From the NCBI GenBank assembly GCA_028023455.1, contig JAQFVV010012512.1, positions 786,413-850,412 on the forward strand: 64,000 bases of DNA. Direction: 5' to 3'. The translations under genes were made by a program, and so were the position numbers. Shown one piece after another: positions 24,480 through 37,196 of this stretch. The notes under the pieces were generated by a model. It was not told where the DNA came from, ran no database searches, and saw nothing but the letters and a program-made list of their open reading frames with translations. Position 1 is the stretch's first letter. Each line of letters opens with the position of its first letter. The DNA comes from Epiperipatus broadwayi. Taxonomy: Eukaryota > Onychophora > Udeonychophora > Euonychophora > Peripatidae.

Positions 24480-24740
24480 AATTTCACCACACACATATTG
24501 TAACAGTCAAAACACGTGTATCTAGTTAACATAGTGCAGAATTCGACCACCACACAGAACAGCAGCACCATCGAGTAGCGAAGCCACTCATGGCACCGAG
24601 TTCGAACATAGTTTATCGGTTCCACACTACAATCTACGGAACAATGCCTCTGATGCAACATAAGTAAACACTTCTTTAGGCACGGTGGTCAGGGAGATGC
24701 ACGAGATTCATGGCATTGTTTCCGAGTTGGCCAACAATCA
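24480..24740. repeat. SINE-like dispersed repeat, copy 1
   Basis: Shares ordered blocks with 56650-56860: TAACAT, TGCAGAATTC, a GTTC/ATTTGAA block, a TTCCGCAAC-like block, GGTCAGGGA and GCCAAC. The sequence is less AT-rich than its surroundings. No full A/B box pair was established, so SINE is a working label. Confidence 0.45.
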
Positions 24741-25049
24741 AACGAATATTTATTCACATATATAATCGAGGAAATAGATATAATGGGCATTGAATAAATG
24801 AAAACTTGACTACAAATGTACAGTTAAAATTATTTATTTACGTATTTAATAAAAGAACATTAGTAATGTTATTAGTCATATTTTATATTCAGAGTTTCAA
24901 TAGCTAATTGGCAATTTTTCTATATATAAAAGTACATTTATTTATAAAGAGCATTCATTTATATGAAGGCGTAATCTAGCTACCTAAGGTTCCTGAGTGA
25001 GTATTTCTAATGCGTACTGTAGGGGCTTTATACTTTGCATTGCAAGAGT

Positions 25050-25560
25050 CATCCGTGGCGGCGGACATACATTTATTTAATAAAAATATTTATTTTACGA
25101 CTAAGGGTGAACATTTATTTGAGAGTGGATGACGAAGATAATGCCGAGGCGGAGTGATATAGAGAATGATAAACTAAATAAAGGAACACGTGGTACACTT
25201 TAGAAGGGCAATATAAAATGGCAGCACTGAAACTGCAATGCCATGAATAAGTTTATAAGGGCTTCGGGTTGGTCTCTGCCTCGACCCGAAGAGGTAAGGT
25301 GTCACATGAGCATAACCAGGGACAAGCGGTCCGTGTCGCAATTTTCCAGCTGGCTGCGTGATGGTCGTCAAGCCCTATGGGAACATTATCATGTCCACTT
25401 GTGTAGGATGACTGGGGTTAATTCAACCCTATAGAATCCGGAGTATTCACGGCGTGGGATGAGCCATCGTGGCTTCAAAACGTAACACATGTATAAGATC
25501 TAAAAGATTATGGTAATATTTAACTAGATTTCAAACTCGGCCCCCCATTATCAACGTTGA
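25050..25560. other. GC-richer island, function unknown
   Basis: Clearly higher GC and CpG than the surroundings. It contains open frames on both strands (25243-25434 + and 25174-25371 -) without recognisable homology, a strong hairpin at 25262-25291, an E-box CACGTG near 25188, TTTATAAGGGC near 25250, and GAGGTAAGG at 25291-25299, which could be a splice donor. A 5' exon, a retroelement UTR or an unknown repeat are all possible. Confidence 0.3.
25262..25291 (+). other. Hairpin with an 11-bp stem
   Basis: CTTCGGGTTGG pairs with TCGACCCGAAG (two G-U pairs at the inner end) around an 8-base loop. Confidence 0.7.
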
Positions 25561-27099
25561 CTGAAAGAAAACTGGTGACTCTCAAAGAAATGAAATTTCC
25601 GTAATTATTCATTAAAATTTAATAATAAAAAAATATCTAAAAAGGGGACTGATTACAGTGAGCATGCCAGCTGTCACGAAGTAATAGACCCTGCATTACA
25701 ATAACTGATTCTTTGAATGCGTCTCAATTTATATGAAATTTAAGTTATTTATAAAGCAAATATTAATGACAATTCGACACGCATTCAATGTTCAAGAGAT
25801 TATGGATTTAGCTTTAAAACTAAGACAATTATGAGAAGGTAATATTTCAATGATACTTATAAATAAAGTGTAGATTTGAGAAATACACACCTAAGAGGGA
25901 TAGAGGGAGGTAAGCTAGATTATGCAAGAAATTTACAGATTACATTAATTCTCAAATTTTAGTTTCACAAAATTACAATTTTAACATTTAGAAGTTAGAC
26001 AAATAGTAAGAGATGAGCTATAGCTTATTTACTAGAGTACTCTATAATTTGGAATACACACACAGGTACCTGTTTTATAAGATGTTTTTGTCCATTTATT
26101 TAATAGTAGATTGTTCGTGATTAGCCGTTTTCTTTCTTGTCTTTGGGTTTTTTTATTGATTTTAACAGCAGCGGCTTTCTTGTTTATTCAGGTAGCAGAT
26201 CATTATGGTGTTTTTACAATGGGCAAGGTGAAGTTCGGCATATGGTGGGCCATCTCCCGATGGAGAATAATCTCGGTGCTTACTCGGTCATACCTTGGCA
26301 ATATCAATTTTTTTAAGATATTTTAGACTCTCCACTCGAGAGCAAAGCTAAAATTCAAGTGAAAGTCTCCAGCAAGTCCAAGATGGCCTCCTTTTTTTAT
26401 CTTGATCTTTTAATTTTTTCTGTTGAGATATTTTTAGGTTTTCTTTATCTTGCCCTCAGGATAATCAATGCTTTTGCTGGTTTTAATTAGAAAGAAATCT
26501 GCTGTGCTATTGTTTGTTTTTTGTTTTTTTTTTTTACATTCGTTAATTACATTTTTTTGGAATTTTCCTATAATTAATTTATTATCTATCACTGACCGAT
26601 GCTTTTAAATTTTCAAAGACAAAAGGGAATAAAATTATTTTAACTTTAATTAATTATTGCATCAGATTTTGTTAGAATTATTATTTAATGAAATTTAAAC
26701 TAAGCAATAAATACGAACTTTATAAATTCAAAATAAATGATTAATATTACACAAGATTTATTTAGCTAAAGAAATCTAAATTATATTACTTTATCCGTAT
26801 TTATTGCCTTTAATTTGAGATCGAAATGTGTGCGTGTTTATGTTGAATTCTACATATATTTATACATTTTTAATATTGTTACACACACCACTCGATACCA
26901 AAAGTTTAAATTTGGGTGGGATAGACCGGTCAGTGAGAGACAACAGAAAAAGGTGAAACTTAAGATTCGAATACGAATGTTACTGTTTCAATGTATGTGT
27001 CTGTATATTGTCAATTATAACATATATGTAAAAAATAATCATTTTTGTTCATTATTGAATATCAATCAAAATGTATTTTTTGTATATTAAAAATAGCTA
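25561..27099. other. AT-rich sequence, nothing recognised
   Basis: Open frames at 26111-26326 and 26815-27090 show no family resemblance. The first begins with a hydrophobic stretch, expected by chance in T-rich DNA. Confidence 0.5.
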
Positions 27100-28020
27100 G
27101 TCTGTGCACACGTATATGTAAATGAATGTGATAATTTGAATATTGAATGAAGATTACGTAAATCACAAATGTAATTTTTTTTATTGTACAAGACTTAATT
27201 TTAATGTATAGCCATATAGACCTTTGTCTTTTATTGTTACTAATAAACTTATTTAATTGTTAAAATTGTATTGCATAATCTCTTGGTCACATGCAGTAAT
27301 AGAGCTTATGTTCTCTGAGCTAGATTCATGCAAGGGATGAATATATGGATGAGGATGTGTATCTAGTGCTTTGGGGCATCCAGAGATGATCAATCATCAT
27401 CCTGGTTGGCACAAAAGAGGATACTCTTTAAAACCCATGAACTATATTTTATTTTAGTTCACTCTTCTTAAAAAAATTTAAGTTTATAGTTGGCCAAAAC
27501 AAGTGGCCATAGCATTGATGATCAGCATGTTTTAATATCCCACCGTTATTGTTTAGATTTTTCTGGTTATGTTATTGTGATGGATTCACACTTAGTTTTG
27601 TGCCTCCAAATTAATGGTTAAGTAATTGCCAAAGATGGCAATGGCTCAATTGGTAGCCTGGTCTACAGATAATCAATTTTCAATCCAGTCACAAGGTTGA
27701 CTGTTGATTTATATTTTTATTGTTCAAATCCAGCCACAAGTTGGACTGTTGTTTTATTGTACTGATTTGTTTATTCCCATCAATGATGTTTATGAATGAT
27801 TTTTTTTACTTTATAATGGTGGTTAATATATGATTAATTATGCATTTAGTTGCTTCTCTGATCTCTCAATGCTTACAGAAATTTTGATTTCATTCTCCCT
27901 TAAATATTTTTACTTAAATATACTTTTTGTAAATATTTCATTTTAAATGGACTGGGAGTAATGATAATTTTTTCATCACCCAGTTCAAACCCATTTCCTA
28001 CTGCCCCCATCCCATTACAA
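27100..28020 (+). repeat. Dispersed repeat with tRNA-like promoter, copy 1
   Basis: The block matches 43364-44350 in inverted orientation over nearly its full length, with shared landmarks: AATAAACTTATT, TCTCTTGGTCAC, GCATCCAG/CATCATCCTGGTTGG, AGTTGGCCA, GGCTCAATTG, CAATCCAGTCACAAG and CACCCAGTT. Copy 1 has an extra internal duplication of the CCAGTCACAAG segment (about 27720-27760). The conserved tRNA-like core suggests a SINE-type element of several hundred bp. Confidence 0.75.
27642..27688 (+). promoter_or_regulatory. tRNA-like A and B boxes (polymerase III type)
   Basis: TGGCTCAATTGGTAG at 27642-27656 is a near-perfect tRNA D-arm/A box, and TTTCAATCCAG at 27678-27688 resembles the T-arm B box. 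The inverted copy retains the same core. Spacing is shorter than in a normal tRNA, as in many tRNA-derived SINEs. Confidence 0.55.
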
Positions 28021-30094
28021 TATATTGAATGGTCAGACTTTTACCTTCACACAAAAATATTTAGAATTCTGGCAAATTATATCAAGGCTGATCTAGATGA
28101 GAGATTGGGACCTTGAATCCAATCATACCTCAGATCCTCCACACTCCATGACTTACTACTCTATGAATGACATATATGAGATTACACTCAGAGTTTCTTA
28201 GTTTGCATGCCAGCAGTAGCAAAAGGTGTAGCAAGGGACTTGGGCAATATTAACTAAATCATGAATATCCCAGCAAACACATACCTATGGCTGGCTAGAT
28301 AATGCATATATTAATAATGAATACTATATTAGAGTGTATTTTAACTAAGATTTGGGGATGGATTATGGAGGATATGCAACACAGTGGTTATAATTTTAAT
28401 ATATTTTAATTAATAACTATAAATAAAATAAACAGGATGCATTGAACAACACATGCAGGTGTAACAATGATGACCAAGTTTGAATATGGTATCTCATCTG
28501 ATGCACAATTTGTCAAACAAGTTTATTACAATTTTAATAATCTCATGACAATAATAATAATAAGCTAAACATAATAGCTTAACAAATATATTTAGATTTT
28601 CAGTGTGGGGTTTTGTGTCTGTGTGCTAAAGAGCAACATTACTTAATTATGGGAGAGCCTCTAATCATCCCAACCCTCCAAATTTATTTATAAAATCAAT
28701 CTCCATTATGAACTGTGCAAAGCATAAATTATAAAATATGTATATATAAAACAAATAAAAAAGGCATGGCCTCAAATTAGCAAGTAACACAATAATAACT
28801 GAATAAGTTATTAGTTAACAAGCATTTAGATTTTTAGAAAGAAATAGGCAAGTTTACAAATATTAATTTTAGCAGAAATTTTTAAATCATATTTTACAGT
28901 TTAAATCAGTTTTTAATTATTTAAAACATTTCTTTAGTTTTACAAGTTTGTGCACATTATAGATTAGTAGCTAGCTTATCTTTTAGATACATTTTTAGAA
29001 TTAATTTAAAGAGCTCTGTGTGAAAGAAAAGGTTACCACATATTCATTGTTGAGGCTTCTGTAATTGATCACCATCATTCTGGGCTGGGCTGATCAATTT
29101 GTGATATCTTCTTGGCAGTTTAACTGATGTTCCCCATTCTTCTATTTTCACAAAACAACATCTCAAAAAAGAGCCAACAAAAAATAGGTGTTAGCAGCCA
29201 AAGTCCATTTTCTAGCCGGTCATAGTGCCTGGCCACAAATACTATATCAAATATTATTTAAAAAAATGAACAAAATGATGAACATGAAACAAGTGAAGCC
29301 CCTCCCCATTATCAAACATTAAAGTTATTTATACCAGGACAATTGGTAATTTGAGTGCCCTGTTTACCATATTTTACAAAGTTTCATAAATAATTTTAAA
29401 AAACCCACATAAAATGAAACCTCTAATTTTCTTGACTAAAACAATATTAGTGAAACAAGTTACTATTTTTCTTAGTTTTTTTATTTTTACAAGAAATTAA
29501 AATTTTGATTCCTATTTGGTTAATTGTGTAGATGGCTTTCTAAAAAATTATATCTTTTTATAAAACAGCTAACTTTTTTAAAAAGAGTTTAAGTTCGTAA
29601 ATATTTTCTTATATATATATATATATATGTGTGTGTGGGACTACCATAGGAATTAAATTTTATACAGAAATTTACTTAAATAAAGAGTTTTAATTGAAAA
29701 TAATAATTTAAATTAATTTAAGAGTTGTAATGCTTTTAAAGCTATTGTATTATGGCTTCTTTTGCATATATATGTAGGTAACTACACACGTATAACAACG
29801 TTCATACAACATAATCTAAATTATATCCTTTTATTAATTTTTTAATTTATAAATGTGTATACATTAAACACATACAAACACTATATATAAAAATACACAC
29901 ACATATACATAAATATGTGCTATTACATATTAATTAAATTATTAAAAGCTTATATATGTGAACTGGGATGGGTTTGAATTGGGGAAAAATACTACTATGC
30001 AACATAGTAGGAAAAACAGGATGATGGCTAAATAATACCATTTCAATATATATATATATAATATGAATTCAATATATATATATATATATATATA
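28021..30094. other. AT-rich sequence with short (AT)n tracts
   Basis: No gene or repeat family recognised. (AT)n tracts lie at about 29611-29628 and 30045-30094; the second is the left flank of the LTR element. A fragment at 29950-30030 weakly resembles the end of the SINE-like repeat. Confidence 0.45.
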
Positions 30095-30756
30095 TTTACT
30101 GTACCGGGCCAAACTCCCCTGCAGATTTCCTAATCCTAATCTTGCACTGAGCATGAAGTGAACAAGAATTAACAGGAAAAAGAATGGATATCAATTTAGC
30201 CGATTGTCTGTACTTATATATATATATATATATATTGGTACTTCCCCTAAACTGATAGGAAAAGTGCATTGACCGGACTCTTCCAGTCAAAAACACCCTT
30301 AAGTTGATATCTTATTCGAATGCCCGAACATTTAGAACAATGGTAAGTACACACCTTTGAAAAATCTATTTATAAAATAGACCTTTGCGCACCACTTCTA
30401 GAAAACAAAACAACAAAAAAAAATGATTTTTTTCTTCTTTCCCTCCTAGAAGGATGTGCAATACCATATGTTCAGCAGAGCATAAGAATAAGATTTAACA
30501 TTCAGGTAGAGCGATATCCCTTTGTGGCTAGCTCAGTCACTCTACATCTAGTGTCTTCAAATGGGTAAGTTAAATGATTATTACAGGTATGTGGTTGATA
30601 AGGAAAGAATATATTTTTATCAATATAAATAACAATACGAAAATGAAATAAGTTTAATAGTATGATTAAATATTTTTTTAATCCCAAATACCCACCACCG
30701 TTTCATACTAATGATGATATAATAACAAAAATACTAAATAATTAATTATCACAAAC

Positions 30757-30794
<38 letters not shown>

Positions 30795-32839
30795 AGTTGA
30801 AATATATAAATACAATTATAAATAAGAAAAATAATAAATTCCTAAAGCTATTTACAATGTTTATATGTAATGGAAGTGGTCTGAACTTTTTACCCTGTAG
30901 AAATAAGTTATACTTTGTGTGATGTGATATATAGATATGAGATTTTTGGTCATATAGGCATACGCTTTTACTGATTACTTTAAAACCTTTTTATTGTTAG
31001 CAAAAATAATAATAATAAAAAAACTATGCATACGTATATTTGCAATATGAGATATTTCACTAATTTCATATTTTCAACAAGTCAACAAGGTTGCATTGGC
31101 TCAGATACTATATCATACTCATCATAAGGTACTGTATCTATTTCCCTTTTGCTATAGATAAACTCCTATACATGTATATACGTGCAGCACAATTAAACAC
31201 TTACTATTTAAACATAAAGTTATAATAGGACTTGCTTACAGGGAATCTATAATAGATCCCTTCTTACACACATCATGAGATGCCACAGTGACAAAAAAAT
31301 AACTTAAAAAAAAGATATACGGTTAAATACATTTTTTAGATATTCAACATGAGATATCGTATTTACCGAATATTATAAATGTATGTACGCATATATATGC
31401 ATGCATATTTGTATACGACAAATTTCAGGAGTAGCAAAGATGAAAATGAATAGCAACAAAATAAAATCTCATTGCAACGTTTGTTGAAAATACTAGAAAT
31501 TGACATAGAAAAATTGACTCAAATGATTTAAGTAAAAGCTTTAACATTTATGCACGTAATAACCATAATTCAATATACATATGCGAGAGATAACTCTCTC
31601 TTTTTTAAAAGATTAATAATAATAACAAAAAATAATAATAATATATTTAATCGGAAATATCAAAGTTAATTATTTCAATATTAATAAACCATCTTAAAAT
31701 AAATTTATGTCTGCGTCTTCATTCTTTTCCTGTGGGCTCTGAGTGGACTTCAAGTCAACTGGCTTTAAGATGAAGGTTTCATCTATTTCAGCATAGCCAA
31801 TGCGGCATTTGTCTTCATCGTGGAGGGCTGGAACTGGCATGGGCACATCTTGGCAGCTTGGGACAGAGAAAGGGTGGTGCACCAGCTGGTTGTTTACACC
31901 ATGGTTATTTTACTGTAGTCTTTGGTAGATTGCCCCATATTTTACTCTGTTTGTATATGATAATAATTTTTTTTTAAATGTTCACTTACTATTTGACTGG
32001 TTCATTAAATCTTTAAGAAATCATTAGTTCTTAAAAGAACAGTATAATGGATTTCTTAGAAAATATCAGCAGTATTCCTGTTCATAAATTAATCTCTAAG
32101 TAGCTGGTTACTTGGAGAATTCTGGAGCCAAAAAAATGCATGACTTTCCCAGAATGACTGCCAAAGAAAGAATGAATCCCACAGCACTATCAATCCCACT
32201 AATAAGAACCAATTCAGATATCCCTCTGAGAAGAATGAATCAGCCAATACTTTTAACTTAGCTTATCACTTTGATTATAAATATTCCTTTATATTTTTTC
32301 GATTAAATTCTCCTTTATATTTTTTCGATTAAATTCTACATTTTAAGTTTGACATAATGGTTTCCATCTTGAATAACCCAGACCACTTGCTTATAAAATC
32401 AATTCAAAAGAATTTTTAAAAAGATAACAGTTTAATTATAGCTTTATCAAACATTTTGCTTTTGATCAGATTTTTGCAAAAGCAATTAACATTTTTTTGC
32501 TTATGGAATAAAATTACAATCTTTAGAAAAGTGATTAAAAATATACAAGTATGTTGGAAAATAAAAAAGCAAATACATATAGTGACATATCATAAAAAAT
32601 ATACAAAAAGAAAAAACAAAAAAAAAACACATGAGTTCATTATGCAATATTTTGTATGTCAATTTCATATTATTTTAAATTGGTGTGTGTGGGTATTTTA
32701 ATGCTCAGACAAACTTCCATTATTAATATAGCACATTTATATATTTGTTGTGCCTAATATGTACAAATCTATATATGTATCTGCTGTAATATTCTTTACA
32801 GCATATTTTGTGCAAGGCCATTTGATAATGCCTGGCACA
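30095..32839 (-). repeat. 3' LTR of the gypsy-like element
   Basis: Aligns collinearly with 36459-39218. It carries internal (AT)n tracts (about 30217-30236 and 30759-30792), a small ORF (31694-31882), and a 28-bp tandem duplication (about 32282-32337) absent from the other LTR. Confidence 0.85.
31694..31882 (-). other. Short ORF within the LTR
   Basis: A 62-codon frame with ordinary amino-acid composition, unlike the rest of the LTR. Landmarks are CQDVPMPVPALHDEDKC, IDETF and PQEKNEDADI. The matching region of the other LTR (about 38117-38290) keeps the C-terminal frame, with many substitutions, and reads CPKCQDVP upstream where this copy has a one-base difference. It could be a remnant of captured host sequence or of a retroelement gene. 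I do not recognise it. Confidence 0.4.
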
Positions 32840-32852
32840 ATACCCCCTCTCC
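32840..32852 (-). other. Polypurine tract
   Basis: On the minus strand GGAGAGGGGGTAT lies directly before the TGTG start of the 3' LTR, the expected place for the plus-strand primer in reverse transcription. Confidence 0.65.
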
Positions 32853-32939
32853 AATGAGACTTTTAAATGGATATGACCATTTATAAGTCTTATGTTCTTA
32901 TTCATAAAGATTTTATGAACTATACATGTGAGATGATTT

Positions 32940-35417
32940 TGGAGCATCCTGGATACTATGGTATGGGTTTTAGTGCACGAGCATTGTATGTGCTCTTTAT
33001 TCCCCATTCTGTTTTATTCCAGAAAGCATTAACCCCACTGCACTCCACAATTTCAAAAGGGCCTTCATAAAGGTTAATTTTTTTTACATTGGAACTTTTC
33101 TGGATTGCTCACATGAGGCGTTCTGACCATCACTCTATCCCCTACCTTGAACCGGTAGTTTTGCATGCTGTTTCCTTTTTTTTTCTGAGACTCATCTTGT
33201 GCATCTGAGATTGAGCCTTTTTTATCTAATTATATGTCAATTGTTTTGTCTCTGCTCCCTGGGAAATTTGCCTTGAAGAGTTTTGGTACAAGTTTTCCAA
33301 AATGTAGCTTTGTTGGAGGGAATCCTATGGATTCATGTACAGACCAGTTTATATAATTTAGTATCCGAGGTACCTATTTTACCCATCCCTTATGGTTTGT
33401 TGGTAAATATGTATGAAACAGCCTTCCCAACTCTCACATAACTCTTTCACAGGGAATACTTTGAGGGTTATAGATCGACATAAGTACATGTTTAACTCCC
33501 TGCTTAGAAAACCATTTGTTCCATTCTTCTGATACAAAAGGGGTTCCATGGTCTGTCAGGATTGTTTCTGGTTTTCTAACTGTGTTAAAATATGAGGACT
33601 CTAGAACCTTTATAGTTTCATGTGTTGTAGCTCTTGCTAAAGGGTAGGCTGCCACAAATTTGATAAAAAGGTCATATACAATGAGTAAATATCTTTTTCT
33701 ATTGAAGGGTGGCAGAGGACCATAAAAATCCATGTCCATTATTTCCTTTGAATTGTTAGGGATGATTGATTTCATTGGAGTTGTGTATGCTCTATTCAGT
33801 GGTTTTGCATGCTGCCATATTTCACATTTTTTTGAAAAATCTTTATTATGTCTCGGTGCATCCCAGGCCAATAGAACCTTTGCTTGAGGCAATATTCAGT
33901 TTTTGGAGTTTCCATAATGTCCATATAGTCTGTGAAAGAAATCAGCGAGAAAGCCCTGAATGGCTGGTGGTACCATCACTCTACATTCATCAATGTCTTC
34001 TTTAATTTGGTAATATAAAACCCCCTTTTCTATTTTGTATCAGCACTTTTTGCCTAGGGTACTGTCATCCTTCTGAGGAGATTGTGTATACAGTGTTATG
34101 ATTCAGTTTAATTCCTTATTTTCATGCTGTCTCTTTGACATTTGTTTTAGATGTTCCTCTATGTCTTTGTCATTACATGATATGCTCATCATGTATGCAT
34201 GATCTATCCTCAGGTGTTGTTGTTGTATTTGAATGAGATGATGACTGAGGATGTCAGCCACCACATTCACAGCTCCTTTGCAATGTTTCACTGTATAATT
34301 AAACTCTTGGAGAAACAAACTCCACTGAACTAGTTGGCTATTAATGAGATAGCTGTGATTTAGAAATTGAAGACTCTTGTGGTCTGTAATTACTATCAGT
34401 TCAGAGCCTAGTAGCATAGGGTGAAATTTCTCAAATGCTCATACGTTTGCAAGGGCTTCTTTTTCTGTAACTGTGTAATTATGTTCAGGTTCTTTCAACA
34501 ACCTGCTTATGAAATACAGAACCCCTAACTGACCATCTTTCTGAACTTGAGACAGTGTGGCACCCAATCCATATGCACTGCTATCAGTTTGGAGTATAAA
34601 GGGTTTGTTGAAGTCTGGGTATGCCAGCAATACTTGTTTTATAAAACTTTTCTTAATCTCAGCAAATGCTTCCTCTTGTTCACTGGTCCAGTTCCAACAG
34701 GTATTTTTCCTGAGTAATCTTAATAAAGTTTCCATTCGGTCAGCAAATTTTTCACATAATCTGTTGTAAAAGTTTCTTAGTCCTAAAAAGGACCGAATGT
34801 GCTTTCGTGTTTTAGGTACAGGGGAGTCAATTATTGCACTGATTTTATCAGGGTGGGGCTTGATTCCTGTTCATCCCACCAAATGACCCAAAAATTTTAT
34901 CTCTTCAGAGATCAATATACTTTTTTTCAGATTGATTTTGATTCCTTTAGCTTCGCATTCTGCAAAAAATATTTGTAAGTGTTGGAAGTGTTCTTTCAGT
35001 GATGTGGATGCTACCATGACATCATCCACATATATTGTTAAAATTTTCTTGATTTCCTGAGACAAAACCTGGTCCAGACATCGTAATAAACCTGGACTGC
35101 TATTAACTAAGATGAAAGGCATTCGATTAAATTGGCATGTGTGGCCTCCATATCTAAAAGCTGTGCATTTGTGATCTGTGTGATGTAATTCTATCTGCCA
35201 GTAGCTAGCAGTTAAGTCAAATGTGGAAAATATTATTTTGTCTTTAAATTTCATGAGTAACTCTTGCATACAAGGTGGAATAGTACAATCTGGTATTGTC
35301 GTCCTGTTAAGTTGGCGTGCATCAAGGCATAACTGGATGGATCCATTTTTCTTTTTGACCACCACTAGTGGGTTGCAGTATGGGGAAAAGCATTTATCAA
35401 TGATGCCACATTTTACC
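32940..35417 (-). pseudogene. pol: Gypsy-like pol: RT, RNase H, integrase
   Basis: One frame can be followed from about 35417 to 33370 without a frameshift. RT piece 35365-34871 has VVVKKKNGSIQLCLD, FSTFD (first catalytic Asp), and YVDD at 35032-35021. RNase H pieces 34735-34439 (WTSEQEEAFAEIK, LQTDSSAYGLGATL, EKEALA) and 34417-34103 (VITDHKSLQFL). Integrase 33892-33434 has Asp in DFYGP, Asp in TDHGTPF and Glu in CERVM, with 35 residues between the last two (DD35E). A further piece near 33060-32950 includes YEGPFEIV and NARALKP, like gypsy integrase C-termini. Six in-frame TGA codons (34871, 34439, 34103, 34040, 33896, 33434) and a TAG (33374) interrupt it. Confidence 0.85.
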
Positions 35418-36438
35418 TACATTTATTTAATTCTATTTATCGACCAAAAAGAAAATCACGTTTAACATACAAAACTTATTTCATTATGCTAGTATTCAAC
35501 AGTATTTTATTTTATATAAATGACAACAACAAATTATACAGTAAGTTATTTCAAATCATTACGAAATTTTTAATTCGTTAAGCCAGTATTTAACAGTCTT
35601 TCATTTTACTTTCTTTTTTTTTTTAAACAAACAACAAATTCAAGTATAAGTTATTTTAAAATATTACGATATAATAAATTATTACTTTTATTTGTAATAA
35701 CTCCGACCATTTATATTTATTTGTAATAACTCTGACCATTTATATACACATATATACAGCATGTGACATACTCCCCCCACCCATTCGTTTAATAATTTTT
35801 ATATACTTTATTACTATTTTAATTGCATATGTTGACGTCAGTTTTTACTCAGTTTAAATGGCAACTTTATTTATCCAATAAAATGTTAGCGACTCAGTTT
35901 AAAGTGAAAATTGTTTAGCAATTATTAAGATAAAACAATCTGTACTTTATATAACAAACTATCAAGCTTCAATATAGTGTATATAAAAAAATTAAAAATA
36001 AATTTCACATCTATTTTATTCATACAGTATATCTATAGAATACGGTGTTTGCATTTGATTTATTGCTAACAATTTGAATCATAAATATACATTAAATATC
36101 TGTCGCTACAAAGAATAACACTATCATTTGGGATCTGCAGATTACTGAGTAAAATATTTTAAATTATTTAAGAATAACTTCAAAAAATATATACATATTG
36201 CAAACTAAGCGTGTTCATTTGTACGGCCTATTAATTACACTATACATATGAAAACAACAACAACTAATGATCGAATTTTATATAACTTCTCTTATATATA
36301 TAATCAACTTTTAATTTAGTTTTTATTTATGCCTACATTAAGTTTATATAGACACATATCATGTAATTTACTTTTACCATAATTTACACATTATATAATT
36401 TAACTTGTTCTTTCCTTAATCGTACCATTTTTACATTT
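35418..36438 (-). other. Internal non-coding segment where gag and protease should be
   Basis: AT-rich with no gag-like or protease-like frame on either strand. Pol homology stops abruptly just upstream of the RT motif GIIDKCFSPYCNPL. A tandem duplication of about 29 bp (TTTATTTGTAATAACTC, GACCATTTATA) lies at about 35687-35744. It may be an insertion or a deletion scar filled by other DNA. Confidence 0.6.
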
Positions 36439-36456
36439 AAATCACATTGGGTGCCA
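36439..36456 (-). other. Primer-binding site resembling a tRNA-Lys type
   Basis: On the minus strand TGGCACCCAATGTG starts two bases after the LTR end. It matches the start of the known tRNA-Lys PBS (TGGCGCCCAACGTG) except at two positions, both compatible with decay of a CpG. Confidence 0.65.
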
Positions 36457-36458
36457 GT

Positions 36459-37150
36459 TTTACTGTACTGGGCCAAACTCCCCTGCAGATTTCTTAATCT
36501 TAATCTTGCACTGAGCATGAAGTGAACAAGATTTAACAGGAAAAAGAATGGATATCAATTTAGCCGATTGTCTGTACTTATATATATATATTGGTACTTC
36601 CTGCTAAACTGATAGGAAGAGTGCATTGACCGGATTCTTCCAGTCAAAAACACCCTTTAGTTGATATCTTATTCGAATGTCCGAACACTTAGAACAATGG
36701 TAAGTACACACCTTTGAAAAATCTATTTACAAAATAGACCTTTGCGCACCACTTCTAGAAAACAAAACAACAAAAAAAAAATGATTTTTTTTTCTTCCTT
36801 CCCTCCTAGAAAAATTTGCAATACATATGTTCAGAGGAGCATAAGAGTAAGATTTAACACCCTGGTAGAGCGATATCCCTTCGTGGCTAGCTCAGTCACT
36901 CTACATCTAGGGTCTTCAAATGGGTAAGTTAAATGATTATTACAGGTACGTAGTTGATAAGGAAAGAATATATTTTTATCAATATAAATAACCATATGAA
37001 AACAAAATAAGTTTAATAGTATGATTAAATATTTATTTAATCCCAAATACCCACCACCGTTTCATATTAATGATGATATAATAACAAAAATACTAAATAA
37101 TTAATTATCACCAACTCATATATATATATATATATAGCTATGAGCACGCT

Positions 37151-37196
<46 letters not shown>

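Noticed and set aside
25174-25434. ORFs of 63-65 codons on both strands of the GC-richer island
   Set aside because: No recognisable family, mutual overlap on opposite strands, and expected in less AT-rich DNA; kept only as an unexplained island.
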